DNA of 64,000 nucleotides from Bradyrhizobium sp. 138 (GTDB lineage: Bacteria > Pseudomonadota > Alphaproteobacteria > Rhizobiales > Xanthobacteraceae), in NCBI RefSeq assembly GCF_023074075.1, contig NZ_JADPKT010000073.1, forward strand, positions 62,001 to 126,000, written 5' to 3'. Of the stretch, positions 55,482-64,000 are shown piece after piece; position 1 is the first letter of the stretch, and each line of letters begins with the position of its first letter. A program made the position numbers and the translations under genes. Below the pieces are notes generated by a model. That model was not told where the DNA came from. It ran no database searches and saw only the letters and a program-made list of their open reading frames with translations.

Positions 55482-56858
55482 TCACGCCCCGTTCAAAAAT
55501 TGAAGCGGATCAACCGGGCTTGATCCCTTGCGGATCTCGAAGTGGAGCTGCGGCGACGCCACCTCCCCGGATTGACCCGACTTGGCAATGACCTGGCCGC
55601 GCTTGATGGGATCGCCGCGCTTCACCAACAGCTCACTCGCATGGGCATATGCGGTGACGTAGCCGTTGGAGTGCCGAACCAGGACAAGATTGCCGTAACC
55701 CTTCAGCTCGTTGCCGGAATAGGCGACGACACCGTCTTCGGCCGCCTTGACCGGGGTCCCCTCGGGCACCGCGAGATTGATGCCGTCATTGGACTTGCCG
55801 TTGGTTTTGGCGCCGTAGCTCGTGACCACCTTGCCGCGCACCGGCCAGCGGAAGGTCGGCAGCGCGCTGGTGGTCTCCGCGGCCTTCGCCGGGGTCTCGG
55901 CGGGCTTCTCTTCGACATTGGTCGTCGCCTGGGCCAGGCGTGCGCTCTGCACGGGCGCCGTCGCGGCCATCTTGGTGGCGGGCGCCGGAGCAGCCGCAAC
56001 GGGCTGCAGCGTCCCCGCAACCGGAGCGGCCCCGACCGGCGCCGCAGCAACCGGAGCTGCAACGGCGGCGGTCTTGGCGCCGGGCACGGTCAGCTTGGTG
56101 CCGAGCTTGAGTTTGGCAGAGGGATCGAGACCGTTGGCACGGGCCAGTTCGGCGGACGAGATATGGTTCTTGCGGGCAATGCTGGCGAGCGTGTCGCCAT
56201 GATTGACGAAGTGAGTGCTCGACGGCGCAGCCATGGCCGCAACCGGCTTCGCAGCGGGAGCTGCCGCAACCGGAGCCAGTGCAGGCGCGGGTGCAGCGGC
56301 CGTGGCCGGATGCGGGATGATGATCTGCTGGCCGGGCGAGAGTGCGCGCGGGCCCTTGTAGCCATTGGCGGCAAGGATCGCCTGCGGCGTGACGCGATAA
56401 CGCTTGGCGAGCACATCGAGCGTGTCGCTGGTGCCGACGATGATCTTGGTCCCGCCAGCCGGCTGAGCCGCGGCAACGGAGCGCGGCGGCACGGTGGCCG
56501 TGGTCTCCAGATGCGGCTGCGCCGGGGGCGCGTAGGAGCCGACGCCGCGCCCGCCTCCGGACACCCCGCCGCCTGCCGCAACGGATTGCGGCGCGGACAC
56601 TGCCGGCGGCGGCAAGGGCTGCGACTGATAATAACCGGGCTGGGTCTGCGGCCGCGAATATTGCGGCAGCTCACGCTGCGGCGGCGGTGCCTGCTGCACC
56701 GAACCGGTCTGGTCTGAGGCAAAGGGATTGGAGAAGTTTGACTGGGACAGCCGCGACGACATGTCGGCGCTGCATCCTGCGAAACTGAAGGAGATCAGCG
56801 CCAGCACCGCGACCTGCGGTACGCGGCGCGAGTAAAGCAACTCGGCGACGACGGACAT
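55482..56858 (-). CDS. nlpD: NlpD-like LysM/M23 lipoprotein, probably inactive as a peptidase
   Basis: A 458-residue lipoprotein with lipobox SFAGC (Cys near residue 29). Two LysM domains (about residues 140-190 and 215-260) bind peptidoglycan, and a LytM/M23 domain fills about 340-455. The zinc ligands are degenerate: the family's HxxxD start reads NDGIN, and the HxH near the end reads QLHFEIR. That matches NlpD/EnvC proteins, which activate amidases rather than cut peptidoglycan themselves. Linkers are Ala/Pro-rich. The gene sits in the conserved surE-pcm-nlpD order. Confidence 0.88.
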   Translation of the reverse strand: MSVVAELLYSRRVPQVAVLALISFSFAGCSADMSSRLSQSNFSNPFASDQTGSVQQAPPPQRELPQYSRPQTQPGYYQSQPLPPPAVSAPQSVAAGGGVSGGGRGVGSYAPPAQPHLETTATVPPRSVAAAQPAGGTKIIVGTSDTLDVLAKRYRVTPQAILAANGYKGPRALSPGQQIIIPHPATAAAPAPALAPVAAAPAAKPVAAMAAPSSTHFVNHGDTLASIARKNHISSAELARANGLDPSAKLKLGTKLTVPGAKTAAVAAPVAAAPVGAAPVAGTLQPVAAAPAPATKMAATAPVQSARLAQATTNVEEKPAETPAKAAETTSALPTFRWPVRGKVVTSYGAKTNGKSNDGINLAVPEGTPVKAAEDGVVAYSGNELKGYGNLVLVRHSNGYVTAYAHASELLVKRGDPIKRGQVIAKSGQSGEVASPQLHFEIRKGSSPVDPLQFLNGA

Positions 56859-56967
56859 GGTTACTCACTCGTACGCAACAGAACTGGTGTTTTAAGTAAA
56901 CACGCGCCGAGTAAATAACGGCTTAACCCTCCCAATAAGATGTTGGCGGCACAGCCGCTACGGAAAT

Positions 56968-57618
56968 CTACAGCTCCCGCGCCACTCCGGGCAGTGCCGG
57001 CACGAAGCGGACCTCGACGAGTTCCTTGCGCTCGATCCCGGCTTCGCTGCGGGTCAGGCGGATCAATGTCTGCACGCCCTGATGCGGGCCGACCGGCGCG
57101 ATCAGGATGCCGCCAACCTCGAGCCGCTCGAGCAAATTCTCCGGAATCTGCTCCATCGCGGCGGTGACGATGATGCGATCGAACGGGCCGATATTGGGCG
57201 GCAGGTTGAGGCCGTCGCCAAGCATCACCTCGACATTGTGACAGCCGAGCTTTTCGAGCCTGGCGCGTGCGGTGTCAGCGAGCTTGCGATAGCGTTCGAC
57301 CGTCAGGACCTGGCCGGCGAGCCGCGACAGCACGGCCGCCTGATAGCCGGAACCTGCCCCGATCTCAAGCACGCGGTGCTGCTTCCGGAGCTGGAGCTGC
57401 TCGGTCATATAGGCCACGACGAAGGGCTGGCTGATGGTCTGCCCACAGGCGATCGGCAGCGCGCTGTCGCGGTAGGCGCCGTCGCGATCGGCCTCGTCGA
57501 CGAAAAGCTCGCGCGGCACCTCCTCCATGGTTCGCAGCACCGCCTGATCGCTGATGCCCCGACGCCTCAGCGTGAGCTGAAACATCATCTTTTCCGTCGG
57601 GTGCTGATTGGAGGTCAT
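56968..57618 (-). CDS. pcm: Protein-L-isoaspartate O-methyltransferase
   Basis: A 216-residue methyltransferase that repairs isoaspartyl residues in damaged proteins. The SAM-binding loop is VLEIGAGSGYQAAVLSRLAG near residue 80; later LGDGLNLPPNIGPFDRIIVTAA and IPENLLERLEVGGILIAPVG follow the family. The ATG at 57618 is chosen because it gives the normal short N-terminus. It lies between surE and nlpD. Confidence 0.93.
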   Translation of the reverse strand: MTSNQHPTEKMMFQLTLRRRGISDQAVLRTMEEVPRELFVDEADRDGAYRDSALPIACGQTISQPFVVAYMTEQLQLRKQHRVLEIGAGSGYQAAVLSRLAGQVLTVERYRKLADTARARLEKLGCHNVEVMLGDGLNLPPNIGPFDRIIVTAAMEQIPENLLERLEVGGILIAPVGPHQGVQTLIRLTRSEAGIERKELVEVRFVPALPGVAREL

Positions 57619-57844
57619 TGCCTGATTACGCTGTCTTGCCGGGGCCAATGGGCGTTAAGCCCGAACGCGAGAACTGTGTTCCTGCCCAGGAACTCATGAT
57701 ACGCTTCGACTGAAGCATTGACCACAAATTGGCTTGCCACGGACGAGCCGCGATCACCATTTTCAGGCATCCACTGGGCGAAACGCGCATTGCGTCAAAT
57801 CGTGTTATCTGCGAACGTTTTTGGCAATGGGCAAGGACTCAACC

Positions 57845-58216
57845 ATGACCGCGACAGGGCTTTCGGGCCGCTCTGTATTCCTCGTCGAGGACGAGGTGAT
57901 GATCAGGATGATGGTTGCGGACATGCTTGAAGAGCTCGGCTACAAGGTGGCCGCCGAGGCGGGCGACATCACCGAGGCCATGCGGCTCGCCCAGGCGACC
58001 GAGTTCGACATTGCCATCCTCGACGTCAACGTCAACGGCAAGGTCATCTCGCCGGTCGCCGACGTGATCAAGGCCAAGGGCTGCCCGTTCATCTTTGCCA
58101 CCGGCTACGGCTCCTCCGGCCTGCCCGAGCAGTACCGCGACCGGCCGGCGCTTCAAAAGCCGTTTCAGCTCGACGCACTCGGCAAGACCATCGAAGCCGC
58201 GCTCCGCGGCGGTTAG
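57845..58216 (+). CDS. Single-domain response regulator
   Basis: A 123-residue receiver domain without output domain. The acidic pocket is VFLVEDEVMIRMM, the phosphorylation Asp is in DIAILDVNVNG near residue 58, and the Thr/Lys positions appear as FATGYG and LQKPFQ. AAGGA lies eight bases before the ATG at 57845; the ATG at 57827 is a less likely alternative. No kinase gene is adjacent, so its partner is unknown. Confidence 0.87.
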   Translation: MTATGLSGRSVFLVEDEVMIRMMVADMLEELGYKVAAEAGDITEAMRLAQATEFDIAILDVNVNGKVISPVADVIKAKGCPFIFATGYGSSGLPEQYRDRPALQKPFQLDALGKTIEAALRGG

Positions 58217-58219
58217 CTG

Positions 58220-58987
58220 CTATTTCAGCGTCGCGCTGAGCTCTTCCGAAAACGCTTCGTTGGTGCGGTCGAGCCTGAGCGGCGTGACCGAGACATAGCG
58301 CTCGCGAAGCGCCGCGAGATCGGTGCCGTCGGCCGGCGTGTCCATCATCGCCGTGCGCTCGAAGCCGATCCAGAAATAGGGATTGCCCCGACCGTCCTTG
58401 CGCTCGTCGATCCGCAAGAAGCCGAGATTGCGCTTGCCCTGGCGCGTGACGCGGACGCCCAGCACATCCTCCGGAGCGCAGGACGGGAAGTTGACGTTGA
58501 TGACGGTGTCCTTCGGGATGCCCGCGGCGATCACCTTGCGCAGGATGTCTGGCCCGAACTTGCGCGCGGTGTCCCACGGCGGACGCTCGCGGGTCTCGAC
58601 GCTGAACTCCTGCGACAACGCGAACGACGGCAACCCCAGGATGGTGCCCTCGAGCGCGCCGGCGATGGTGCCGGAATAGACCACGTCCTCGGCAACGTTA
58701 CGGCCCTTGTTGACCCCGGACAGCACGATGTCGGGCAGCTTGGGCCCAAGGATATGGCGCGCGCCCATGATGACGCAGTCGGTCGGTGTGCCGCGCACGG
58801 CAAAGTGCCGTGGCCCGACCTCGCGCAGGCGCAAGGGATCGTTCAGCGACAGCGAATGCGATACGCCGGATTGGTCGAGCTCGGGTGCGACCACCCAGAC
58901 ATCGTCGGACAGAGCGCGTGCGATCTCCTCCACGACCTTGAGGCCGGGGGCGTGAATGCCGTCGTCATTGGTGCAGAGAATGCGCAT
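58220..58987 (-). CDS. surE: 5'-nucleotidase SurE
   Basis: A 255-residue phosphatase. The family start MRILCTNDDG with its Asp pair, then LDQSGVSHSLSLNDPLRL, VRGTPTDCVIMG and DIVLSGVNKGRNVAEDVVYSGTIAGALEG are intact. Nucleoside 5'-monophosphates and short polyphosphates are usual substrates. The start at 58987 is the family start. It lies upstream of pcm and nlpD on the same strand, although the response regulator gene is inserted between on the other strand. Confidence 0.95.
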   Translation of the reverse strand: MRILCTNDDGIHAPGLKVVEEIARALSDDVWVVAPELDQSGVSHSLSLNDPLRLREVGPRHFAVRGTPTDCVIMGARHILGPKLPDIVLSGVNKGRNVAEDVVYSGTIAGALEGTILGLPSFALSQEFSVETRERPPWDTARKFGPDILRKVIAAGIPKDTVINVNFPSCAPEDVLGVRVTRQGKRNLGFLRIDERKDGRGNPYFWIGFERTAMMDTPADGTDLAALRERYVSVTPLRLDRTNEAFSEELSATLK

Positions 58988-59088
58988 GCGAAGGGTCGAT
59001 TCCAGTAAGGGGGGTCTGAGCCGTCTTATCCGGCTCCGGCCGATCAGGCAAACCGGACGCTCGGGTCCCAGGTTCCGGCTCAATCCTG

Positions 59089-59457
59089 TTACCGGCGGAT
59101 GCGCCATTGCGGCAGGAAGCGCGCGAGCCGGCCCTCCGCACGGAGCTGCATCGCCGGCACGAGCGGGCTCACCACGGGAGCTTCGATCACGCCGAGCGCT
59201 TTCAATTGCACAACGAACGGGTTCATCTCCGGCGCCTGCGGAAAGCGTTCGCGCGCCACCGCCAGCGCCTTGTCGAAGTCTGCGGCATTCACACCGGGCT
59301 TGGCCCGCCGGCTCTGCACGAGATCGTCGTCCCAGAGCCGCGCGATCTCGATGTCGAGCACGCCGCGCAGGCGCTGGTCCACCGCCTGGATGCCGGCGGC
59401 CGTCACCGCCCATTGTCTGCCGACCCAGAAGATGTCGCGGTGCAAGGCCATGAACAT
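59089..59457 (-). CDS. Conserved protein of unknown function
   Basis: A 122-residue protein with RDIFWVGRQWAVTAAGIQAVDQRLRGVLDIEIARLWDDDL and a C-terminal QLRAEGRLARFLPQWRIRR. It is probably cytoplasmic and helical. I do not recognise a named family, but its place between serS and surE and its codon pattern support a real gene. The start may be at 59457 or 59451. Confidence 0.6.
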   Translation of the reverse strand: MFMALHRDIFWVGRQWAVTAAGIQAVDQRLRGVLDIEIARLWDDDLVQSRRAKPGVNAADFDKALAVARERFPQAPEMNPFVVQLKALGVIEAPVVSPLVPAMQLRAEGRLARFLPQWRIRR

Positions 59458-59512
59458 TGGGGTTCGCGTTAACGGCGCCGGCAGGATAGCCGGCCGCCCG
59501 ATCTTCGCAACC

Positions 59513-60844
59513 CTACTCGCGCGCAATCACCTTCAGCCCACCCATATAGGGCTGCAGCACGTCGGGGACCGCGATCGAGCCGTCTTCCTGCTGATAAGTC
59601 TCCATCACGGCGATCAGCGCGCGGCCAAGAGCCGTGCCCGAGCCATTCAGCGTATGCACGAAGCGCGGCTTGCCGTCGGGGCCGCGCGAACGCGCATCCA
59701 TGCGGCGCGCCTGAAAGTCGCCGCAGACCGAGCAGCTCGAGATCTCGCGGAATGCACCGCCCTCGCCCTGCCCGGGCATCCAGACCTCGATGTCATAGGT
59801 TTTTTGCGACGAGAAACCCATATCTCCGGTGCAGAGCGTCATCACGCGGTAATGCAGGTCGAGCTGACGCAGCACTTCCTCGGCGCAGGCGAGCATGCGC
59901 TCGTGCTCGTCCTTGCTGGTCTCGGGCGTCGTGATCGAGACCAGCTCGACCTTGGTGAACTGGTGCTGGCGGATCATGCCGCGAGTATCCCGCCCTGCAG
60001 CTCCGGCTTCGGCGCGGAAGCACGGCGTCAGCGCGGTGAGGCGCATGGGCAGCTGCTTCTCGTCGAGGATGGATTCGCGCGCGAGATTGGTAAGCGACAC
60101 TTCGGCGGTCGGGATGAGGCCGAGACGCTCGGTCTTCAGCAGCTCATGGTCGGGCGCGGCGAGCAGCTCGCCCTTGATCGCCCAGAACTGGTCGTCCTCG
60201 AATTTCGGCAATTGCCCGGTGCCGAACATAATCTCGTTGCGCACCAGCAGCGGTGGATTGATCTCGGTATAGCCGTGCTCATCGACGTGCAGATTCAGCA
60301 TGAACTGGCCAAGCGCGCGTTCGAGCCGCGCCAGTCCTTTCTTGAGCACAACGAAACGCGCGCCGGAGAGTTTTGCCGCCGCCTCGAAGTCCATGTCACC
60401 GAGCGCGGTGCCGAGATCGTCATGCAGCTTCGGAGCAAAGCTGTAGTTGCGCTTGTTGCCGAACACGTGGTGCTGCACATTGCCGTGCTCGTCGACACCG
60501 TCGGGCACTTCGTCGAACGGAATGTTCGGGATCGCGGACAGCTCTTTCGTCAACTCCTCGTCGGCCGCTTTCGCGGCCGCCTCGAGCTCCGGCATCGTGG
60601 TCTTGAGCTCGGCAACCTCGGCCATCAGCTTGGCGGCGCGCGCTTCATCCTTCGCCTTCTTGGCGTCGCCGATTTCCTTGGAGGCCGCGTTGCGCCGCGC
60701 CTGCGCCTGCTCGGAAGCCAGGATCGCGGAGCGCCGCTTCTCGTCGATCGCGAGCAGCGCGGCCGACAACGGCTTCAGGCCCCGCCGTGCGAGGCCGGCG
60801 TCGAAGGCTTGCGGATTGTCGCGGATCGATTTGATGTCGTGCAT
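59513..60844 (-). CDS. serS: Seryl-tRNA synthetase
   Basis: A 443-residue class II aminoacyl-tRNA synthetase. The coiled-coil arm occupies residues about 25-110. Motif 2 is FRAEAGAAGRDTRGMIRQHQFTKVEL near residue 265, and motif 3 is NGSGTALGRALIAVMETYQ near 395. The ATG at 60844 is chosen; in-frame residues upstream (MDGRDKPGHDG...) are encoded by a dispersed palindromic repeat and are not part of the enzyme. Confidence 0.96.
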   Translation of the reverse strand: MHDIKSIRDNPQAFDAGLARRGLKPLSAALLAIDEKRRSAILASEQAQARRNAASKEIGDAKKAKDEARAAKLMAEVAELKTTMPELEAAAKAADEELTKELSAIPNIPFDEVPDGVDEHGNVQHHVFGNKRNYSFAPKLHDDLGTALGDMDFEAAAKLSGARFVVLKKGLARLERALGQFMLNLHVDEHGYTEINPPLLVRNEIMFGTGQLPKFEDDQFWAIKGELLAAPDHELLKTERLGLIPTAEVSLTNLARESILDEKQLPMRLTALTPCFRAEAGAAGRDTRGMIRQHQFTKVELVSITTPETSKDEHERMLACAEEVLRQLDLHYRVMTLCTGDMGFSSQKTYDIEVWMPGQGEGGAFREISSCSVCGDFQARRMDARSRGPDGKPRFVHTLNGSGTALGRALIAVMETYQQEDGSIAVPDVLQPYMGGLKVIARE

Positions 60845-60855
60845 GGCTGTCTTCC

Positions 60856-60941
60856 CGTCATGGCCGGGTTTATCCCGGCCATCCACGTGTCTGTCGCCTT
60901 AGATCAAGTCGTGGATGCCCGGGTCAAGCCCGGGCATGACG
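60856..60941. repeat. Dispersed palindromic repeat between serS and tatC
   Basis: CGTCATGGCCGGG...ATCCACG (60856-60887) and CGTGGATGCCCGGG...CATGACG (60910-60941) are inverted arms, each itself a small hairpin of CCGGG/CCCGG type. This is a typical dispersed element. Confidence 0.8.
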
Positions 60942-60980
60942 AATCATGGGCTGTAGCCGCTATGATAAAGCGAAAGCGCC

Positions 60981-61793
60981 CTACTCCGCCGGTTTGGCCG
61001 GCGTCGAGACGTCGGTGCCGGTGGCGGCCTGGGAAGCTGCCGCCTTCTTCTCCACCATCCCGACCGCGATGATCGAGCCCTCGTAGAGCGCCAGCAAGGG
61101 GATCGCGAGCGAGCACTGGCTGAGCACGTCGGGCGGCGTCAGCACGGCCGCGATCACGAAGGCGATGACGATGAAATAGCGGCGCTTCTCACGCAGCATC
61201 TTCGAGCTGACGATGCCGATCCGGCCGAGCAGCGTCAGGATCACCGGAAGCTGGAAGGCTATGCCGAAGGCGAAGATCAGCGACATCATCAGCGACAAAT
61301 ATTCGCCGACCTTGGGCAAGAGCTGGATCTGCGCGGTCTCGTCGCCGCCGGCCTGCTGCATGCCGAGCGAGAAGCGGACCAGCATCGGCAACACGACGAA
61401 ATAGACCAGCGCGGCGCCCAGCACGAAGAAGAACGGGGTCGCGACCAGATACGGCAGGAAGGCCTGCTTCTCGTGCTTGTACAGCCCCGGCGCGACGAAT
61501 TTGTAGATCTGCGTCGCCACGATCGGGAACGAGATGAAGCCGGCGCCGAACAGCGCGAGCTTGAGCTGGGTGATGAAATATTCCAGCAGCGCCGTGTAGA
61601 TGAATTTCGAATTCTCGGGGCCAGCGATCCACACGAACGGCCAGACCAGCACGTTGTAGATCTGCTTGGCGAAGAAGAAGCAGAAGATGAAGGCAATGCC
61701 GAAGCCGAGCAGCGCCTTGATCAGCCGCGAACGCAGCTCGATCAGATGGTCCATCAGCGGGGCTTTGCTGGCCTCGATATCGGCGTCGGTCAT
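60981..61793 (-). CDS. tatC: Sec-independent protein translocase TatC
   Basis: A 270-residue inner-membrane protein with six transmembrane helices, the receptor of the twin-arginine pathway. MDHLIELRSRLIKALLGFGIAF with the conserved Glu, and FSLGMQQAGG, PKVGEYLSLMMSLIFAFGIAFQLPV are family segments. Its start overlaps the stop of tatB by four bases (ATGA). Confidence 0.96.
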   Translation of the reverse strand: MTDADIEASKAPLMDHLIELRSRLIKALLGFGIAFIFCFFFAKQIYNVLVWPFVWIAGPENSKFIYTALLEYFITQLKLALFGAGFISFPIVATQIYKFVAPGLYKHEKQAFLPYLVATPFFFVLGAALVYFVVLPMLVRFSLGMQQAGGDETAQIQLLPKVGEYLSLMMSLIFAFGIAFQLPVILTLLGRIGIVSSKMLREKRRYFIVIAFVIAAVLTPPDVLSQCSLAIPLLALYEGSIIAVGMVEKKAAASQAATGTDVSTPAKPAE

Positions 61794-62305
61794 GACGCTT
61801 TGGCGTCCTTGATCGCTTCGGAGGGCGCGGTGTCCTGCGCAACCTTTGCCTGCTCGACCTCACGGGTGATCGCAAGCGGCTCGTTCGCGGCCGCATGCGC
61901 CTCGGCTTCCATGAAGGTCGCGGGCGTCGGGGCTTCCGGCGTGGTGGGTGTCGTCGGGGGTTCAGTTGAAGTCGTCGGCGGTTCAACGGCAGTCGTCGTG
62001 GACGTCTCGGCCGGCTTGTCGAGCACATCGACGCGCAGCGCGTCGCTGACGTCCTTCTGCAGCGAGGTCAGCGGATTGAAGCCGGTGGCGGCCTCCTTGA
62101 CCTCGTCAAAACTCTTCTTGAGGTCGGCCATTTCGGCCTCGCGCATCGCTTCCTGGAACTGGCCCTGGAATTCGGCGGCCATCTTGCGCGCTTTGCCCAT
62201 CCACTGTCCGACCATGCGCAGCACGCCCGGCAGCTCTTTCGGGCCGATGGCGATCAGGGCCACGACCCCGATGAGGACCAGTTCACTCCACCCGATGTCG
62301 AACAT
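61790..62305 (-). CDS. tatB: Sec-independent protein translocase TatB
   Basis: A 171-residue protein with one N-terminal transmembrane helix beginning MFDIGWSELVLIGVVALIAIGPKELPGVLRMVGQWMG, including the conserved Glu-8, Gly and Pro residues. An amphipathic helix then a Thr/Pro/Glu-rich tail follow. The tail is longer than that of E. coli TatB but similar to alphaproteobacterial ones. It overlaps tatC by four bases. Confidence 0.94.
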   Translation of the reverse strand: MFDIGWSELVLIGVVALIAIGPKELPGVLRMVGQWMGKARKMAAEFQGQFQEAMREAEMADLKKSFDEVKEAATGFNPLTSLQKDVSDALRVDVLDKPAETSTTTAVEPPTTSTEPPTTPTTPEAPTPATFMEAEAHAAANEPLAITREVEQAKVAQDTAPSEAIKDAKAS

Positions 62306-62394
62306 GAGGTCTTCCGTTCACACGAAGCCGCAGCCGGCCCAACCCTCGCGCGCAGGATCGGGGCGCTGGCCGCATCTCGCGTGCTTCTTTCGGC

Positions 62395-62631
62395 TCAGAC
62401 GGCCTTGCTGCCGACGTCGGACCGTGCCGCGGTCGGCGCGGCATTGTTGTGCTCGATGGACTTGGCCGGCTCGGGCTTGTCACCGGACTTGTCGTCGTCC
62501 TGCATGCCCTTCTTGAAGGCCTTGATGCCCTGCGCCACGTCGCCCATCAGATCCGAAATCTTGCCGCGGCCGAACAGCAGCAGGACCACTGCGATCACCA
62601 GGATCCAGTGCCAAATGCTGAGTGAACCCAT
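62395..62631 (-). CDS. tatA: Sec-independent protein translocase TatA
   Basis: A 78-residue protein with a single transmembrane helix MGSLSIWHWILVIAVVLLLFGRGKISDLMGDVAQGIKAFKKGM, the classic TatA FGRGK hinge and amphipathic helix. The start at 62631 gives this N-terminus. It leads the tatABC operon. Confidence 0.95.
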   Translation of the reverse strand: MGSLSIWHWILVIAVVLLLFGRGKISDLMGDVAQGIKAFKKGMQDDDKSGDKPEPAKSIEHNNAAPTAARSDVGSKAV

Positions 62632-62797
62632 CCTGCAACCCTCCAAACACGCATGGCCGGGGACCCGGCCGATCTTCACCGGAACGTAGGCTTGGCAGGG
62701 CTCAAAAACAAGGACCAAGGTAGTGCCAATTCGCTGTCGGCACTACGTAATCTTGCTAGTGTTAACTGGTCGCAGGAGCCCGCAAACAGCCGGGGTG

Positions 62798-63562
62798 TCA
62801 CTCCTCGGTGCCACCCTCGCCGCCGCCCCCTTTGCCGCCGTCCGGCGTCTCTTCCGGCGTTTCGGGCTCGACCGCAGGCGCCAGCGCCAGATCGAGTTCG
62901 TCGCCCGGTTCCAGCGGATCCTCGTCCTCGCGGAGCTGCGGGTCGTCCGACGGTGTCGGCACGCTGAATCCGGTCGGCAGGCGCGAATCCAACAGGCCCG
63001 TGCCTTTCAGCTCTTCCAGACCCGGCAGATCGCCGAGCTGTTCGAGGGTGAACTGCGACAAGAAGTCCTCAGTGGTTCCGAACGTCAGCGGACGGCCCGG
63101 CGTCTTGCGCCGGCCACGCGGCTTGATCCAGCCGGTCTCCAGCAGCACGTCGAGCGTGCCCTTCGAGGTGACGACGCCGCGGATCTCCTCGATCTCGGCG
63201 CGCGTCACCGGCTGGTGATAGGCAATGATCGCCAGCACCTCGATCGCCGCGCGCGACAGGCGGCGGGTCTCGGTGCTCTCCCGCGTCATCAGCCAGGCGA
63301 GATCGCCGGCGGTGCGGAAGGTCCATTTGTTAGCGACGCGCACGAGATTGACCCCACGCAAGGAATAGTCGGCCTGGAGCTGCTCGAGCGCGGCCTTGAC
63401 GTCGACGCCCTCAGGCATGCGCTTGGCCAGCGTCGCGGTATCCAGCGGTTCACTCGAAGCGAACAGCAGCGCTTCCAGCAGCCGCAGTTCCTCGGGACGT
63501 GCCTGGGTTTCGTTCTCCATCGGCTCGGCCTCTTCTACCCGCACTTCAGCCAGGCTTGCCAT
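62798..63562 (-). CDS. scpB: Segregation and condensation protein B
   Basis: A 254-residue protein made of two winged-helix domains (about residues 20-95 and 100-190). LRLLEALLFASSEPLDTATLAKRMPEG and EVLAIIAYHQPVTRAEIEEIRGVVTSKGTLDVLLETGWI are the core. A long acidic/Gly tail follows. ScpB with ScpA and SMC condenses chromosomes. The ATG at 63562 follows AAGGAG; it is about twenty bases after the scpA stop. Confidence 0.95.
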   Translation of the reverse strand: MASLAEVRVEEAEPMENETQARPEELRLLEALLFASSEPLDTATLAKRMPEGVDVKAALEQLQADYSLRGVNLVRVANKWTFRTAGDLAWLMTRESTETRRLSRAAIEVLAIIAYHQPVTRAEIEEIRGVVTSKGTLDVLLETGWIKPRGRRKTPGRPLTFGTTEDFLSQFTLEQLGDLPGLEELKGTGLLDSRLPTGFSVPTPSDDPQLREDEDPLEPGDELDLALAPAVEPETPEETPDGGKGGGGEGGTEE

Positions 63563-63583
63563 GGCAGCTTCTCCTTCTTGCAC

Positions 63584-64000
63584 TTAACCGACCGGCGCAT
63601 CGGGCGCAGGAACTGCGTCCGGCACCGGCTTCGGGCGCCCCTTCCGGAAATAGATCGGCGCAAACGCCTCTTTCTGGTTCAGTTCCAGCTGACCTTCGCG
63701 CACCAGTTCGAGCGCGGCGGCAAAGCTGGAGGCGAACACCGTCGCGCGCTGCGTCGGATCGGCGACGTGGCGGATCAGGAAGTCGTCGAGCACGCCCCAG
63801 TCATCCTGCTCGCTGATGCTGCCGACCAGCCGCTCCAGCGTGGCGCGCGCCTCGGCGAGCGACCACACCGTGCGCTTGGCCAGATGCACGCTCGCCAGCA
63901 CGCGCGACTGGCGCTGCGAGGCATAGGCGGTGAGCAAATCGTACAGCGTCGCCGTGTACTTCGGATGCTTGATCTCCGCGATCCGCTCGGGCTCGCCGCG
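63584..64000 (-). CDS. scpA: Segregation and condensation protein A, 3' part only
   Basis: The gene runs off the right end of the window; its last 138 residues are visible, in open frame from 64000 (RGEPERIAEIKHPKYTATLYDLL) to the stop at 63584. The sequence has SISEQDDWGVLDDFLIRHVADPTQRATVFASSFAAALELVREGQLELNQKEAFAPIYFRKG, the kleisin-like C-terminal winged helix. The 5' end and the N-terminal domain lie outside. Confidence 0.9.
   Translation of the reverse strand, partial: RGEPERIAEIKHPKYTATLYDLLTAYASQRQSRVLASVHLAKRTVWSLAEARATLERLVGSISEQDDWGVLDDFLIRHVADPTQRATVFASSFAAALELVREGQLELNQKEAFAPIYFRKGRPKPVPDAVPAPDAPVG

Noticed and set aside
60844..60886. N-terminal extension of serS (MDGRDKPGHDG...)
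   Set aside because: It is encoded by one arm of a dispersed palindromic repeat; the enzyme begins at the MHDIKS start.

Overview
The window is a gene-dense, high-GC chromosomal segment that looks like Bradyrhizobium or a very close relative in the Bradyrhizobiaceae. This rests on the tat-sec-surE-scpAB gene order, the small outer-membrane barrel proteins that begin ADL(G/A)ARPYTKA, alphaproteobacterial LexA boxes (GTTC-N7-GTTC), and dispersed palindromic repeats of the kind that litter these genomes. No rRNA, tRNA, CRISPR array, prophage or complete transposase gene was seen.

Layout. 0-8 kb: small formyltransferase, two overlapping secreted proteins, RidA-like protein, EamA transporter, a caspase-like exported protein, orphan BrnA-like protein with cysK, and a membrane acyltransferase. 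8-18 kb: queuosine genes tgt and queA, a patatin-like lipoprotein and TetR regulator with matching operator palindromes, a double-PepSY protein, a threonine-rich leader and attenuator ahead of asd, a vapB with a frameshifted vapC, two cyclophilins and coaD. 18-30 kb: kup, a 0.74-kb inverted-repeat-bounded insertion, gyrA, ssb, two outer-membrane proteins and uvrA. 30-35 kb: DUF433 plus a DUF5615-barstar fusion, HAD hydrolase, beta-propeller and MxaD-like periplasmic proteins, a 1-kb island of dispersed repeats, and an AAA ATPase with a LexA box. 35-51 kb: PCC-domain protein and acyl-CoA synthetase, stress-type small proteins (two GNATs, SPW, DUF3597, DUF1127), DUF2189 membrane protein, lytic transglycosylase, trmFO, a kinase fused to an acyl-CoA-synthetase C-terminal domain, CAP protein, VOC protein, class V aminotransferase and threonine ammonia-lyase. 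51-64 kb: a conserved housekeeping block with two complex I assembly factor homologues, secF-secD-yajC, DUF815 ATPase, nlpD-pcm-surE, a response regulator, serS, tatC-tatB-tatA and scpB-scpA (scpA runs off the window end).

The most interesting signals are: (1) an apparently leaderless, threonine-codon-rich leader peptide with a terminator directly before asd, a candidate threonine attenuator; (2) a Tgt that lacks all four family zinc ligands; (3) a DUF5615 PIN-like domain fused to a barstar-like inhibitor behind DUF433; (4) a kinase fold fused to the stand-alone C-terminal domain of acyl-CoA synthetases; (5) a LexA box directly upstream of an uncharacterised AAA ATPase; and (6) palindromic operators shared by the patatin/TetR/PepSY region. 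All of these come from reading the sequence; no database search was run.
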